DNA of 64,000 nt, from contig CM065168.1 of assembly GCA_033026295.1 (NCBI GenBank), positions 36,282,875-36,346,874 on the forward strand, written 5' to 3'. Positions within the stretch are counted from its first letter, which is position 1, and each line of letters opens with the position of its first letter. Below, in pieces: positions 43,471-55,459 of this stretch. The stretch is from Channa striata (lineage: Eukaryota > Chordata > Actinopteri > Anabantiformes > Channidae). Made by a program: the position numbers and the translations under genes. The notes under the pieces were generated by a model. That model did not search any database and was not told the origin of the DNA. It saw nothing but the letters and a program-made list of their open reading frames with translations.

Positions 43471-45134
43471 ATTAATGCTGCATTTATAGGCCTAATCTCC
43501 CAGTACAGTCTCTTTTATGTTTTCTTACTGTACTTTATCATCACTGTGACAGTAGGGATCCGCTCCCTTGAATTCATCGCGCGCTGGCACACAGCGGGGA
43601 TGAATTTTTCAACATTAATAGATATATGACTAAACATGCAAGAACGCAACATGTGTCACCGCAGTTTAAACAACTGATTGGTATGCGAGGTCTCTATGGT
43701 TAAGGATCAGCTGGTGTTACACGCTCAGCATCGAGTACGACAACACACTGGGAAGATGAAGACAAGAAATCAACAGGCAAGCTGACATGATGCCAAGGGA
43801 AAGGCCTTCAATGTTTGTTAAAAGACGAGTAGGCACTCAAAAGAGAGTTAATAACATTAATGCAAACACTGGTTCTACTAAGCATGGACTTTTATAAGGC
43901 GTTTTATTACTGTTCGATAATATAAACCCGCGAGTAAAATATATCTCAAGTGCCTGGTGTGAGACTTGTAAGTGACATAACATTTGTGCTTTTATGTGTA
44001 AAGGAACAGTTGTGTGACCTGTAGAGTGGATCTGGACAGAGCCAACGATCCTGCCACGCACCATTTGAAATAAAGCATCCTCTAAAAATGGTAGAACAAA
44101 AGCTGAATATTAGACAAAAGCTAAAGATTCCTGATATTAATTAAGACGGATACTAGGATGATCCTCCACCGACTGAACTGAATGAAAAACTACAAGTAAG
44201 TGTGAGACTACGAATTCCAAATGCAATAAGATAAAATGTAAAGTTGTTGAAATGATGAACTTTCACAGTGAGATGCAACAAGGAATCCTGGCACAGTCAC
44301 CCAGGTACAATGGGCGACTTTCCACATCAATGTAAATCTAAATCTGTGTCCGTCAATGTCAGTCATTGTCTTCAGCGTCTATTGCAATCAAACATTCCTC
44401 AGAGATGAAAGAGTAAAGACGTCCTTCATAACTTCAGAAGCCTGAGAATCATCGAAAGTTTTCACACAGTCACATACATTCTGAATGCTGCTCATAGCCA
44501 AATGGCTGATTCAGCATATTTTAATGGTTTCATATGGCAAGATGTAAACACGTTTGAGTTAAGTCCAGGATAATATACGCAATCTATATGTCATTTCCTT
44601 TTCTAGTGATCCAAAATCCCAAACATTACCAAGCGTGTTATCTTTGCATGTTGACCGTGTATAAAATGCAACACATTGCATTTTAATATAAGGCTCAGAG
44701 AGTTTGGACAGTCAAATAGAACAGATTAAACTCATGTAAGTGCATCAGTCTGTCCCAAAGTTTTGAGGGTTTTCTTTGAGGCAGTGAACTACTGTCTCTG
44801 TCCATGGTGCTGAATTTCTGTTAGTGGTTTACATACTGAGGGTGGTAATATGTTTCATGCAAAGTTATATATTTAAGTGTTATAAGCTCATTTGTTTGGT
44901 CGGTTTCATAAATTTGAGTGGACTCTGTATTTTGAATGGTTAGCTGAAAATTGCACAGCATGTGCTTGTGCAAGAAAAAAAAATGTCATTTGTTTTTCAA
45001 AACTATGACAAGATCAACTTGTTTGAAGGGAGAGTAGGTTGGCTTGGTGGGAGGTCCATCTGGCGCTATGGGTTGCCCTTGTCATTGTGGGGGACACAAC
45101 ATTGACATGCACAAGGAGCAAGGCGACAGATGCC
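43471..45134. other. AT-rich spacer
   Basis: A short CpG-containing patch at 43550-43620 (GAATTCATCGCGCGCTGGC) may be a small CNE. No gene, RNA or named repeat recognised. Confidence 0.5.
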
Positions 45135-45190
45135 AAAAAAAAAAAAAGAGAGAGAGAAAGAAAAAAAAAAACAACAAAAATAAAAGAAAA
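45135..45190 (+). repeat. A/AG-rich low-complexity tract
   Basis: Two A-runs separated by an (AG)n stretch. Overlapping Lys/Arg-rich plus frames and Phe-rich minus frames (including the 151-codon frame 45066-45521) are driven by this tract. Confidence 0.92.
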
Positions 45191-45719
45191 GTACATTCAT
45201 GGACAGGAGCTGCAGCTGGCATCCGAGGGTGGCATATCCTTGACATGCACCTGCCTTTCCTTGATAAGGAAGTGAAAGACAAGAGTGGGAAGGCAAAGGG
45301 GAGGCGGTGTGAATGTGCAATTTACTGTTTGTGTGTGGTGGACTTTTCCGCTGCCTCAGCTCCTTAGCGGTGTCTGTCTGTCGCCAAGGGGCCCCAGCCC
45401 TGGCCCCGAATCCGCCGCCGAGCTGTGTCCACTCAGCACTTCCCCTAGCTGCTAGTAAATTAGTCCCGGCAATATGCCGCACCACTCCCCGCACCCGTCT
45501 CTCCTGTGTGCTATTGTTCATGCCCTTGAGAAAAGTAACTGTGTGTTTTTGTGTTTGCGTGCGTCGCCGTGTCTGTTTGTGGGTGTGTGCACTCAGCTGC
45601 TAAGAGTTTTTCTGTGTTCAATGTGGTTAAAGTGTTTAAGGAAAACTAGGAGTCAATTTATTACATGCTTCCCTTTTTATGGACATAAGCCAAATTACCA
45701 AAATGTTTTACGATTATAT
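45191..45719. other. Spacer with GC-richer patch
   Basis: GC-richer at 45385-45500 with CCGCCGCCGAG and GTAAATTAGTCCCGGC words (possible small CNE). TG-rich at 45536-45595. No gene seen. Confidence 0.45.
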
Positions 45720-45980
45720 CTTTTGTAATTTATAGACCCCATCAGGGATTTCTGTCATCATTACAGCAATTATCTAGAGCTCTATAAAGCAAATAATGAC
45801 TGGTGAATTTCATTAGAATCAATAAATGGATTCCAAGTTTGCCTCAGCAATTGCTTTTGTTGTTGGACACTGCTGCAATTATCATATCTAACGAGGCAAG
45901 TCTTGCTGATTTCCCTTGTTCTGATAAGTTTTGATTTTATAACCTAGTGTTAATCATGACATTGATGAATAATAGCACAG
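45720..45980. promoter_or_regulatory. Candidate CNE
   Basis: Dense AT-core block: TCATTACAGCAATTATC (45750 region), AAATAATGACTGG, CATTAGAATCAATAAATGG (45808 region), CAATTATCATATC (45875 region) and GTTAATCATGAC (45950 region), with no simple repeats. Confidence 0.5.
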
Positions 45981-46932
45981 TTATTATGTGTAGCTGCAGT
46001 CTAAATCAAATATCAGTCTATAATAACCTAGAAATGAGACCAGATTAATGCAGGGACTTGCAAGATGTTGTTAGTAACCTATTAGGTTTATATATATTTT
46101 TACAGTAAAAAAGAAAAATGGACTGAAAGTAGCAGATATGTGACATCATAATCCCAAACTGCAGCAGCAAAAAGTTTCTGCGTAGTCTGCAAGCAACCGG
46201 AATCAGCCCTAATATTCATAAGCTAATGAGCTAACAGGCTAATAAGGTAATAAGTCTCTAAAACAAGAATGAAATCGAGCTCCGAAGGGAAAGTGTTTTG
46301 CAGCAGGCATCCGCACATGTTGACAACACAGACAACGGCATGAGACAAACCCACAAACAGTTCGAGCCCCATAAAATACAATGTCTGTGTTTCACAGCTG
46401 AGCATGAAGTGGAGGTGTCTGTGTGAGAGCTGGCACCGTCGACTTTGTAGGAGTTGTACTAGCACTGGGTGGTGTCGGCAGCAAACCCTCAGAGGGAAAA
46501 CACGTCAGTGTTGCTTCTACTGTGTAACTTTTCACACATGTTCAAATGGTGTTTTTTTTATTCCTTTTTCTATTGCACAATTTAGGCTTTTAATGCTTTT
46601 ATAATTATGCAGTCGGCAGTTGTTTTGGTAACATAAAAACGATCAGAAGACAAGAAAGACGTGCCGGCTTTTGTCACTGTCAGAAACTGAATGAAAAATA
46701 TGGCTCTATCCCGGGCGTCAGCGTGTACCAGTGTTAATTCTATTCATATTGAAGTTGCAAAACTAATGTAGTGAGCATTCTTATTCATTCATTTTGGGTC
46801 TGCGCTAGGCAGAATTTCAGGGACAGGGTTTTAACTCCAATATTTTGCAGTAGGTGTGGACATTATTTAATCATCAACCAGCAATTCATTACTTCAGTCA
46901 GCTCACAAATATGTCAAAGAACACAAAATCAC

Positions 46933-46960
46933 AATGCCACAGTTCCAATACTGTGGCATT
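46933..46960. other. Perfect 10-bp hairpin
   Basis: AATGCCACAG, loop TTCCAATA, CTGTGGCATT. The stem is clean but does not extend, so it is too short for a microRNA precursor. About 0.7 such hairpins are expected by chance in a window this size. Confidence 0.6.
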
Positions 46961-47191
46961 TCAAACTGCGACAGAACAGAATTATGAATTTTCACTTTTT
47001 GCACCTCACGGTAATGCATTCATTTTCCAACACAAGATAAGCCATTTCACTATATTGGGGGTGTGGAATTTGAGCCAGAATGTACAAAAACAGATATGAG
47101 ATGTAAAGGGGACCACACTGCCCGGGTGTAATGGTACAGGCTCAACCAGTGGGTGGTGGAATTAATGAGAGTACCGGTTCCCCAAGCACAC

Positions 47192-47201
47192 GGGGGGGGG
47201 G
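47192..47201 (+). repeat. Poly(G)10
   Basis: Homopolymer between ACACAC and CAACCCC. A likely indel-prone position. Confidence 0.9.
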
Positions 47202-47257
47202 CAACCCCTCATGCCTGCTGTGCTAGAGCCAGAGATAGGCCATGCATGCTATCTTAA

Positions 47258-47272
47258 CCACCAGGTGGCCAG
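47258..47272 (+). promoter_or_regulatory. CTCF-like core site CCACCAGGTGGCCAG
   Basis: The first twelve bases fit CCASYAGRKGGC at every position, in the same orientation as the site at 13568. It lies between AT-rich spacer and the CNE-dense 47.7-51 kb block. Confidence 0.4.
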
Positions 47273-47739
47273 GAGGAAAACATGGACTCTGTGATCCATG
47301 ACCCCCAGTGGTGCATCAGATTGGCGATGTGGACCCCTAACCCTGAGCAGGTACACGTTCGAACTCCATTCAAGGCAGAAACAGCCGGATTACATTTGCC
47401 AGCACGTCCGCAGCAGATGACTCCTAACACGGCAATGCAAAAACAGAGGAAGGTTTTATTTGCATATTCTCCAATTTTTCTTTCACTTAGTGAGAAAAAA
47501 TCTGCGGTTTGGGATCATCTTTTAAATTCCATTAATTGACACATAAATGCTTTAAACTTGTAGGCTACAGCTAAAACAGCTGTAAAGTTCTCAGTAGAGG
47601 CAAATGCTCAATGAATAATATGTGAAGATCTCAGCTACAGTAGATAAGACTGCTCTTATTAAATGGGCAACCCATGATGACAGTATGAGAGGGAGAGAAT
47701 AATAATTTAGTTTGTTCTACAGCACTCTGCCACGGCTGG
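47273..47739. other. Spacer
   Basis: An 85-codon frame (47282-47539) begins beside the CTCF-like site and is unrecognised. Confidence 0.5.
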
Positions 47740-48460
47740 GTTTTTAATTAAGTCAATTTCTGTATCACACCAGTTTCATTCAGAGAAAGGTAGCCTGTCT
47801 GTTCATGACAGGTGTGACACGTCCAGACCACTCGCGAATTTTGTTGGTACCTTGGAAAAAATTATAAGCACAGTAAAATTAGTGGATGCCACAAATTCTC
47901 ATAAATCCCTTGTACATGGCAGTTAGAAGCACTTTTTTTTTTCAAACGACAGGCCCAAGGTGTGCTCTTGCAACTCCTGTTCACCCACCGCCTTGATCAG
48001 CAGGAGGGGAAGGATTGATCTCTAGATTAAAGTTCCCAGTTATTGCAGCGGCCAGCAAAGTGGAATGCCTCTTAAAACATATATGTAAAACTAAACTTTC
48101 TAAATGCAACAAAGCTGGAATCTGAAATTCCCCGTTTCAGCTTTCAAGCCGACACTTTGAAACAGGAACGCAGCCTCCTTCCGAAAAGTGCTGAGCATCT
48201 CGAGGTTGTGCTATTGATATATGCCCTGGATCAATTGCCCTGCCTGTCCAACCTCTGCTTAAATCAGACAAAAGAAGCCACTGTTAGATGGTAATTTTCT
48301 ATTGACGGAGACTCGGTGTGGAGAAGTGGGGGGCAGAGTGGCAAGCGCCAGTTGAGATCAGGAAGGGCACCCAATTTCTGGTAGGAGCAAAAGGTGACGA
48401 AACGGCACTCTTGGCTGAACTGCAATGCAATTTAACTTAAGGCAAACCTTTCTGTCGTGT
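47740..48460. promoter_or_regulatory. Candidate CNE cluster
   Basis: TTAATTAA at 47744-47751, ACAGGTGTGACAC (T-box/E-box-like) near 47808-47820, GGATTGATCTC and TTATTGCAGC words around 48012-48048, and CTATTGATATATGCCCTGGATCAATT around 48211-48234. Interrupted by a T10 run near 47933. No recognised coding frame. Confidence 0.5.
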
Positions 48461-48649
48461 ATAGGTTACGTACAAGAAACTGGCAGTCTCTCTTAAATCC
48501 AGTCTTCAATTCATTAACTCTCCCAACACATGGTTAAGCAGTAAATATTAGAATCCAAAGGGCATTTGTAGGAACTTGTAAGTGTGGTGGGGAAAAAATA
48601 AAAATTGCTCTGCTGGCTCTGGTTGCCATAGTCTGGGGAAAAGTAATTT
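48461..48649. other. Short spacer
   Basis: AT-rich, with GGTTAAGCAG near 48533. No gene seen. Confidence 0.4.
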
Positions 48650-49240
48650 AACATTTATATGCAGACCGTGGTGAAGCGGCTCCTGACTCCGGCATGTAGA
48701 CATCTAAGACATGAAGTTACACAATTCCCAGTGTGCATCTCAGCCGCTTTCACCTTTTCATTCGAGTTGGTGAATATTGTTGTTCTCTCGAATCCTACTT
48801 ATTCCGATGCTGGAAAGCAGCTGGCTAAGCTAATACAATTCATCAGAATCCTTTAGTATATGACATGGCCTCTGTCAGAGGTCGTTTGCACGTCCTCTTG
48901 TCTTTATGGGGGAGAGTGGTCTTCATTAATGAATGCAGGAATATTAGGGGGCATGTGCTGCATGCTGAAGGAAAGCAGAGTGTACAGGTTAGGGATTATT
49001 AATATGGCGGATCAGTCGAGACTCTTTGTTCTTACTTCCTGCGGTTACTGTACTTGAGCCATTAACAGGTTTAAATGAGTCAGAGTGTAATGGGAAGCAT
49101 CTGCCTCACTCTTTCTCCCTACTGTAAGCTGCTTCTACAGTGAATCAGAAGGCGTTGACACCTCATTAGTGCTGCCTTGTAAATTCAACCCGACTTTTCA
49201 TATTGTCAATAATTGTCATGGAATGTAAAATGAACTACTA
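48650..49240. promoter_or_regulatory. Candidate CNE cluster
   Basis: Contains GGCTAAGCTAATACAATTC near 48823-48841, the 12-base palindrome TTCATTAATGAA at 48922-48933, GGGATTATTAATATGGCGG near 48992-49010 (a YY1-like AATATGGCGG) and CCTCATTAGTGC near 49161. Balanced and repeat-free. Two 65-codon plus frames have no known similarity. Confidence 0.5.
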
Positions 49241-49699
49241 TTTAGGGAGACAAAAAGTTTGCTGCAAACTGTGCCAAAATCTCACCCAATTAACCAAGAT
49301 GTTGTGCAGCTTTTACACAGACACTAAAGCGAAGACTGAAGTTTTCCTTTCTTAAAAACCTGCTTTTTCATGCAGTAAAAGGTGCATGTGCCAAGAGAAT
49401 GGGCTGCTTTGTCCTCGGACCTATTTTTAGTGTTCATTTCCTTCATCCGCAAGTGGCCATTTTGTGCCATAATCCTGTCACTTAGGCCCTTTCTGTTCGA
49501 GTTTGATATTTTAATTTAGACATTGCGTGGCTTCATGGAGCTGTAAAAAACAAAACAAAAAAAAAAGTGTGGGGAGAGGGGTAGGGAGGGCAGTAAGAAG
49601 AAAGGAGGATTTGGTTCAAGTGCTGAAAATGCCCGAACAAAGCGGACGGTGTATAACGAAGAAAGGAGCCCAGGTGACACATGAGTGCAGTGCGGCATT
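49241..49699. other. Spacer
   Basis: AT-rich with an A-rich run near 49548-49566 and a G-rich patch following. No gene seen. Confidence 0.5.
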
Positions 49700-50150
49700 C
49701 ACGTAGCCTGTCGGGTTTACAGCTGTTTTTGGCGCGATAGCCGTGCAGATCTCCCTCCGCAGCATCAGCCTATCAGCTGAATCCTCTCGGAGGTGATTGA
49801 TAGACGCAAACCAGCGGGTCGGCGAACAGCAGCATTGTTGTTTTAAACCGGAATTTCTTTTCTTGTAAGGCGCAACAAACCTTGTTTACTTTAAACGCAT
49901 AAAATATTCATGTGTGGCTTCGCCAAATGGATGATAAACCTGCCGTGCGACTGCGATCTTGCAGCGGAGGCATAACGTCTGAAATATACATTTGTAGGGG
50001 TTTGATGAGAGCAATAACAATGCAGGCAGAACTGCTGGTTCGGCAGGCACAACAGACGCTGCAGATTGCTCCGTGCCATATATTTTATTTTTAATCATGC
50101 AAAGCCCTGAGTCTAACGACCAAAACAAAATGCTACATCAACGATAATGA
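49700..50150. promoter_or_regulatory. Candidate CNE
   Basis: CpG-containing block with GGCGCGATAGCCG near 49730, a GATTGATAGACGC word near 49794 (HOX/PBX-like TGATAGAC), and GCAGCGGAGGC near 49960. Overlapping minus frames (80 and 62 codons) are unrecognised. Confidence 0.35.
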
Positions 50151-50549
50151 TAATGGCACTCATGATTAAGAAAGCAAAGCACTAGTAAAGTGTAAAAGAG
50201 TTTTGCGGTGACAGAAACCACATTTACTGTCCATATGGTAGCCTGTTGAACTCAGTAACTCACAGAACAAAGCATGGCGGAGTAAAACCTGGGAGAAACA
50301 TTAAGCAAGCAAACAGATTCAGGAATAAATTAAGAATAAGAAAAAACACACACACACACACACACACTCCCAAGCAATGCTTACAAATATACTTCCATAA
50401 ATCAAAGAAATAACACTCATTTTCACTCATATATAAATCATAGACGTAATTCTTGGTAGTAAAAGCCACGGCGCAATCAGGGAATGATTAGTTCACTTGC
50501 AATTCCAACACTGACACTACACACAGACACGAAAATAGTATGTCACAAA
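50151..50549. other. Spacer with (AC)n
   Basis: AT-rich. The (AC)11 tract lies at 50346. No gene seen. Confidence 0.5.
50346..50367 (+). repeat. (AC)11 microsatellite
   Basis: Perfect 22-base run following A6. Confidence 0.96.
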
Positions 50550-51190
50550 TTAGAGGTGATGATAATCTTTGTCGAAATGTGCTGAAGAGTGGCAAAGCGG
50601 GGCAGATGGCAGAGGCTTCATCATTGGCCTGTTGAGTGACTTACCAAGTGGCTTTGCCAGAGCGGTATCAGCCTCCATCCCATATGACCAATTATCAGGG
50701 TTTCACCTTGGGCTGGTGACGGTTGAATGTGCTGATGGTGGGCGGAGGGGCGGAGAAGGGGGAGGGGGACGAAGGCAGGAGCACCTGTTACTGAAGCAAA
50801 ATAAATACTTTCCATTGTTGGTTGCCTTCAAAACGCTTCCATTCTCTTGTTATCTGTTGGGTGTCAAGCGGAGGCTATGACGACGCTTTTCTCGGGCTGC
50901 AGATAAATGCACTATTAATGTGGGAAGATGGTAAATGATTGTTGGTAAGGGGTGTGAATAGTAGATGCTCAGCCTTTGATGCCACCGCCTTCAACCATCC
51001 TCTAAATTTGTCAATTACACCTCCATTGTGTTCGCCCATTGTTGGGCCTTTGCACGCCACACAAAGCCAATTTCTGGCTGCGCTCAACAAGCAATCCCAC
51101 CTTCAAAAGGCAACGGCGAACTGTGTTTATTGGATTTGAGAAACCTGACCGGAGATAAGGTGAATTACCCTGTGTCATCTCCCAGATGAG
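50550..51190. promoter_or_regulatory. Candidate CNE cluster with G-quadruplex motif
   Basis: The left part (50555-50715) contains GATGATAATC and CATATGACCAATTATC words; the right part (50960-51180) contains TTGTCAATTACACC near 51008 and CCCATTGTTGGGCC (SOX-like CATTGTT) near 51037. Between them a G-rich run at 50740-50768 meets the quadruplex rule. The 103-codon plus frame 50569-50880 includes a Gly/Arg run from that tract and is not recognisable. Confidence 0.5.
50740..50768 (+). other. Putative G-quadruplex motif
   Basis: Four runs of G3 to G5 with loops of 4, 7 and 1 bases, lying between two CNE candidates. Confidence 0.6.
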
Positions 51191-51809
51191 AAAGCGAGTG
51201 TGAAATACAAGTTGTATCATTGAGGGGAAAGGAAAGCAAATCAGAACCAAAGATTAGCGCTGCAAATTACCGGAATGTGTAAGACTCCCTAAAATAGTTG
51301 CATCAGTTATCATACCGACATATGATAATCAATCAATCAAGAACACTCATATTTAGAAAAGCAAGTAACAGGAACTTCCACATCCTTGTGAGATAAGAAA
51401 TCCTTTGACCAACACCATTGTGTTTTATCAAGTTCATTGTAAACCGAGTCATTTCAAAGTATCATTAATGTGGTTAAATTAATTAAATAAGGTGAGAATG
51501 CAGTTTTTTTTTTTATTGTTTATGTCGAATACGATTGGCTCCAATTCCAATTGGTTGTGACCCCTCAAGGAACAGGTCAAAAGCACTTTTTACTGATTTA
51601 TCAAGTCTTGTGTTTATTTTTAACCAAATCTCTTTATTATTTTTGGCTAAACTATTTTGCTTGCCAGTTTTTAATTTGCTTTGTCTCTAAATGTATTTAT
51701 TTTGAAATTAGTTCACTTATAGGTTGTTCTTGTAAGGTCTCATACATGCTTTACCTACTGAGTACCAGTGAGGAATTGCAGTTTATGAGTACCACATGAC
51801 AACTGACGA
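51191..51809. other. AT-rich spacer
   Basis: Contains T10 near 51505. The 82-codon frame 51551-51799 is unrecognised. Confidence 0.5.
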
Positions 51810-52120
51810 AAAATGAAAGAGTCTTATCAACGTCACCGGATCAGCACTTGGAGCTGAGGAACGTGCTCCTAAAAGCTGTTTGTCAGCCAGCGTGAGAAGA
51901 ACCCCCCCCCCTCCTAACTCGTATTCCGAGGGGGATGCCTGACACCAGTGTCACTGCTCTACCTGGCTTCGGCATCTGCTGTCACCTTTGGGAGGCGAGT
52001 TGAGCTTCTGCCAGAGTGTCGATCAGCCAAACTGTCGTTAGGCCAGATCCACAGTTACGCTCTGCCAAGACGATTTTGTATGCAAGAATTTCCTTCACTT
52101 TTGCCTCTTCGGCTCCTTTT
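51810..52120. promoter_or_regulatory. Weak candidate CNE with C10 run
   Basis: Balanced sequence around a C10 run at 51902-51911. Overlapping plus frames (80 and 138 codons, 51948-52432) cross it. They match no known domain, and the longer runs into the TG/AG microsatellite. Confidence 0.25.
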
Positions 52121-52234
52121 TGCCTCATTTTCATTTCCCTTCTTTGTCTTCTCACCTCCCTCCATCCTCATCACTACTTGCATCCGCTGAGATTGAGTGT
52201 GAAGTTTCTCACTTTTGTCACCAAGACAAGGGAT

Positions 52235-52265
<31 letters not shown>

Positions 52266-54033
52266 TGGTGGCCAATGCCAGAGACTTATGGGCTCTTGAA
52301 ACTTGCTGGACCTCCCATTTCCCCCACCAGTCACCTGTCGTTGTGCTGAAGTGGGGTCCATCTGCTGAGTGTCTGTGCAACAGCCTCTTCAACCCACACA
52401 TGGACCCCTCACTATGCCACAAGTTCATTTAGAGTACAAACCAAATGGAGCACATCTTGTGTTCGACAGATGGACTTCCTTAGTTTAAAAATATAGGTTA
52501 CGACTCACTAGAGTCACTACGTGATTTGGCTGATGAGAATCTGTTAATGAACGTTGTGTGTTTTAATAAGTACCAGTGTGTGCCGCTTTACGCAGATCTG
52601 ACCTCTGCACGGAGAGTGTAGAACAATTTATAAACTAACAAACGACTTGTGAAAGGATCTAGTCTACACGACACTGGCTTCGTCTGTTCCAGCTAAAAGT
52701 GGTGCATCGTACATGTATCGTGACCTGGAAATTTCAAGGCAGCATCCGTCCAAGTGTTAGGTGAGAGGTGAAGAAAGACCAGCGAAAAGCAGCGACTGAA
52801 CAACATTAACTCTTTATGTGTTGTTATTCCGGGCACAGTTTTTTCTTATGTGTCTGGTAGAGGAGCCTGGGGGGGGAGATAACCTGAAGTTATGTGACTG
52901 GCCTTTTGATGGGCCTCAGCAGCTTCCACTCACACCGTGTTCTTACTTTTTGCTGTGCTCAGAAAAAGGAAAATGTAAAGCCGGTAATACGTGCCATTTC
53001 ACAAAGTTCTAAAGAGTTCTAAAAGGTTTGAAGGTGACTGTTACGATGAATTAACTCAAAGGAAGAGCAATTTAATGCCTAAACATCTGTTTTATATTGG
53101 TCAGGAGTTTATCATTTTAACAGGGCAAAACGAGCATTTCAACATTTGCATCACATTCATATTTTTTCCATCAGAACATTTTTTCAACTATTGCAGTAAA
53201 GTAATATCTGTGATCTAGTGTAAACAGAAACCGCTAATAGCTAATTTGGCAACACGATTAACCCAAACAGACTCAAGAAAACATAACATCATTATAAGCT
53301 TTTTATTTATAAATCCTCGTATGTCCCTGGAACACTATTCATATACATAGAGATATTTGCCATGTTGTTTTAAGTTGAAAAATGTAGTCCAACATATTTG
53401 GAGAACAACACATGATGATGAACCCTTGTAGCGATACTGATGAAGACCTGTAAATACGGCAAGTGAAACCCGAAAGCGTTTTATGTATCTGTAGATAGAA
53501 CGACATGGTGTTAAAGAAAGCTCAAACTATAACATGCAACTTTTCAGGCTAGTGGGCAGCATAAGGCTAATATACTCCACTACACTGGAATAATGCTGCA
53601 AATTTACAAGTCAAGCAGAAATAAATCATCTTCTCTTATTCTTGCTCAAAAAAATTGTTCCAGCCATTGAGTTTGGCTCACAGAGCCCTTTGAAAGCCGC
53701 TCTCCAAATTAAGATACCTAATTTACAGATGTCTCAGGTTATGACACCCAGCTATTATGGTGTCACTTCCTTTCCCAACCTTGACTCATCTTGGGACTAA
53801 ATTTAAACCGACTGACTGACAGGGAGCAGAAAAAACAGCTCCAAGTTTTGAAATGTTTGGTTGAGTCACTGTGATATGACGTGTTGATATTGTATTCCAC
53901 AGTGATCGATTTCACAAAGATATAGCTGCTATAACTAACGAACTAACTGTTTACAAGAGAAAGTGACAGGGGATAAACACATAACCCTCATATATTGTAT
54001 TTTTGGACAAAAAAAATAATATTGTGTTTTATA
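52121..54033. other. Spacer
   Basis: Contains the TG/AG compound microsatellite and a G8 run near 52870. The words CTGATGAAGACCTG and CCCGAAAGCGTT around 53438-53480 faintly resemble a dispersed vertebrate repeat but are too short to call. No gene seen. Confidence 0.5.
52235..52264 (+). repeat. (TG)11(AG)4 compound microsatellite
   Basis: Perfect TG run continuing directly into AG. Confidence 0.96.
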
Positions 54034-54300
54034 CAGTGGCCCTGAGAGCTCAAGGCACTTTGAAAAATGTTCCTGTAAAAGCCACAACACAACCAAATGA
54101 AAAAACGCTAACTAAAAATACATTTGCAAATCAAAATTCCCACTTTTTTCGCATCCTCCAGAACTGTCGTAGACGTCTGTCAAAGCAAAGTTTCCAAGGG
54201 ACACTAAGAAGTACTGACATTTAGATTTATAAAAGTGCTTTTAGTTGCTCCTGGAGACATTTCTGTTGTGTTGTAGCTTTTTGCAGCATGTTTCTTAAGG
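54034..54300 (+). repeat. Dispersed repeat, copy 2 (pair with 16567-16850)
   Basis: Begins CAGTGGCCCTGAGAGCTCAA at 54034-54053, which I take as the terminal repeat. It then runs through CCACAACACAACCAAATG, ATTTAGATTTATAAA (54219-54233, identical to 16723-16737), TTGCTCCTGGA, GTTGTGTTG and TTTTTGCAGC. The matching inverted terminus at the right is not visible, so this copy is truncated or diverged. No coding capacity. Confidence 0.6.
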
Positions 54301-55192
54301 CTAATAAACCTATGAATATTTTCAGACATACCAAGAGTGGCCATTTCTAAGAGCAAATGGAAATTTTTTACCTATCCTTATTATCATTAACCAAAACGGA
54401 TGTGTCCCATGTAAAGTGTGGTATGCTATCAAAGCTATACTTTTTAAATTTTCATTTTTGGAAACAAAAATTAATAAGTTGACTTACACATCTAAAAAAA
54501 ATGAAACAGAAAAGACTATGAAGCAGCAGTACAACAGAATATACTAAACAACATATATAAATACAATGTAATATCAGTGTGAACATCTTGGAAGGTATGA
54601 CATACATATCTGTTACATTTATTGTTCTACTTTTTCATTCTTTTATTCATGTTATATTTCCAATTCAACCCCGACTCCTGAAATTATCCAATCAGGTCGG
54701 TCGACACAGAGCTTGCCCATTTGCATGTCTTTTCTCAATTAACAGTTCCGTGAGCTCTCTCATTCAAAACAAAACCTTTTTTGTCTTTTAAATCATGACT
54801 ATGTTTCGACACAGATGACGAATAACTGAAACCCTTTTGAAAAAAAAAATCATGTTCAATTTCATATCAGTCCCTAGGGAGTGAGATGTTAGGATCTCAG
54901 TGTTTTGTCTGGGTGTATTTCCATCCCACATTCACCACAGTCATGAAGGTTTATTTATTTAACTGGATATGGTCTACAATGGAGGTAATGTGAAGATGGG
55001 AATGCATGCTCGGGTGGAGGGATTTGCAAAGTGGGACCTGTCAATTTTGATTAGCGCCACAGCTGTGCAGACACAGGCAGACAAAGACGCAGAAAACTCA
55101 GGGGACTCTGTTCCTTTAACTCTCTGAGCCCTTTTTGGAAGGAGTCCTTTGAAACATGGCTATACAGTATTTCTTCTTTAGTTTTGTGTATA

Positions 55193-55212
55193 TGTGTGTG
55201 TGTGTGTGTGTG
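55193..55212 (+). repeat. (TG)10 microsatellite
   Basis: Perfect 20-base run followed by CGCACA. Confidence 0.95.
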
Positions 55213-55428
55213 CGCACATCCATTTAAGAGTCAGATCCAATTTATCATGGTTTATATGTTTTACAAAATAGTCTAAAAAGTAGAAAATGCTCACCTAAGA
55301 CCAGCACTGAACAAGTGAGAGTGTTCTTTTGTGATTACTGTGTATAGAACCAAAAAAAAGCCCTCCAGTAACAAACAAGTGCCCATTTCTTCTCAGTTAC
55401 ATTTCTGCCACAGTTTCTAATAACCTTG

Positions 55429-55432
<4 letters not shown>

Positions 55433-55459
<27 letters not shown>
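55433..55459 (+). repeat. Poly(T)27
   Basis: Longest homopolymer in the window. It may be the reversed poly(A) tail of a retroposed element on the minus strand, but no body is recognised on either side. Confidence 0.95.

Larger units (their letters stand above)
45981..47257. other. AT-rich spacer
   Basis: Holds the perfect hairpin at 46933-46960 and a G10 run at 47192-47201. The segment 47105-47280 has a different, GC-richer texture and could be an old repeat, but I cannot name it. Confidence 0.5.

Noticed and set aside
45066..45521. 151-codon minus-strand frame with a Phe-rich segment
   Set aside because: Its hydrophobic segment is the reverse of an A/AG-rich low-complexity tract, not a membrane helix.
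47341..47365. GTTCGAACTCC resembling a tRNA B box
   Set aside because: No A box or cloverleaf. Single short match only.
53430..53490. CTGATGAAGACCTG...CCCGAAAGCGTT resembling a dispersed vertebrate repeat
   Set aside because: Too short and too diverged to assign. No terminal structure visible.
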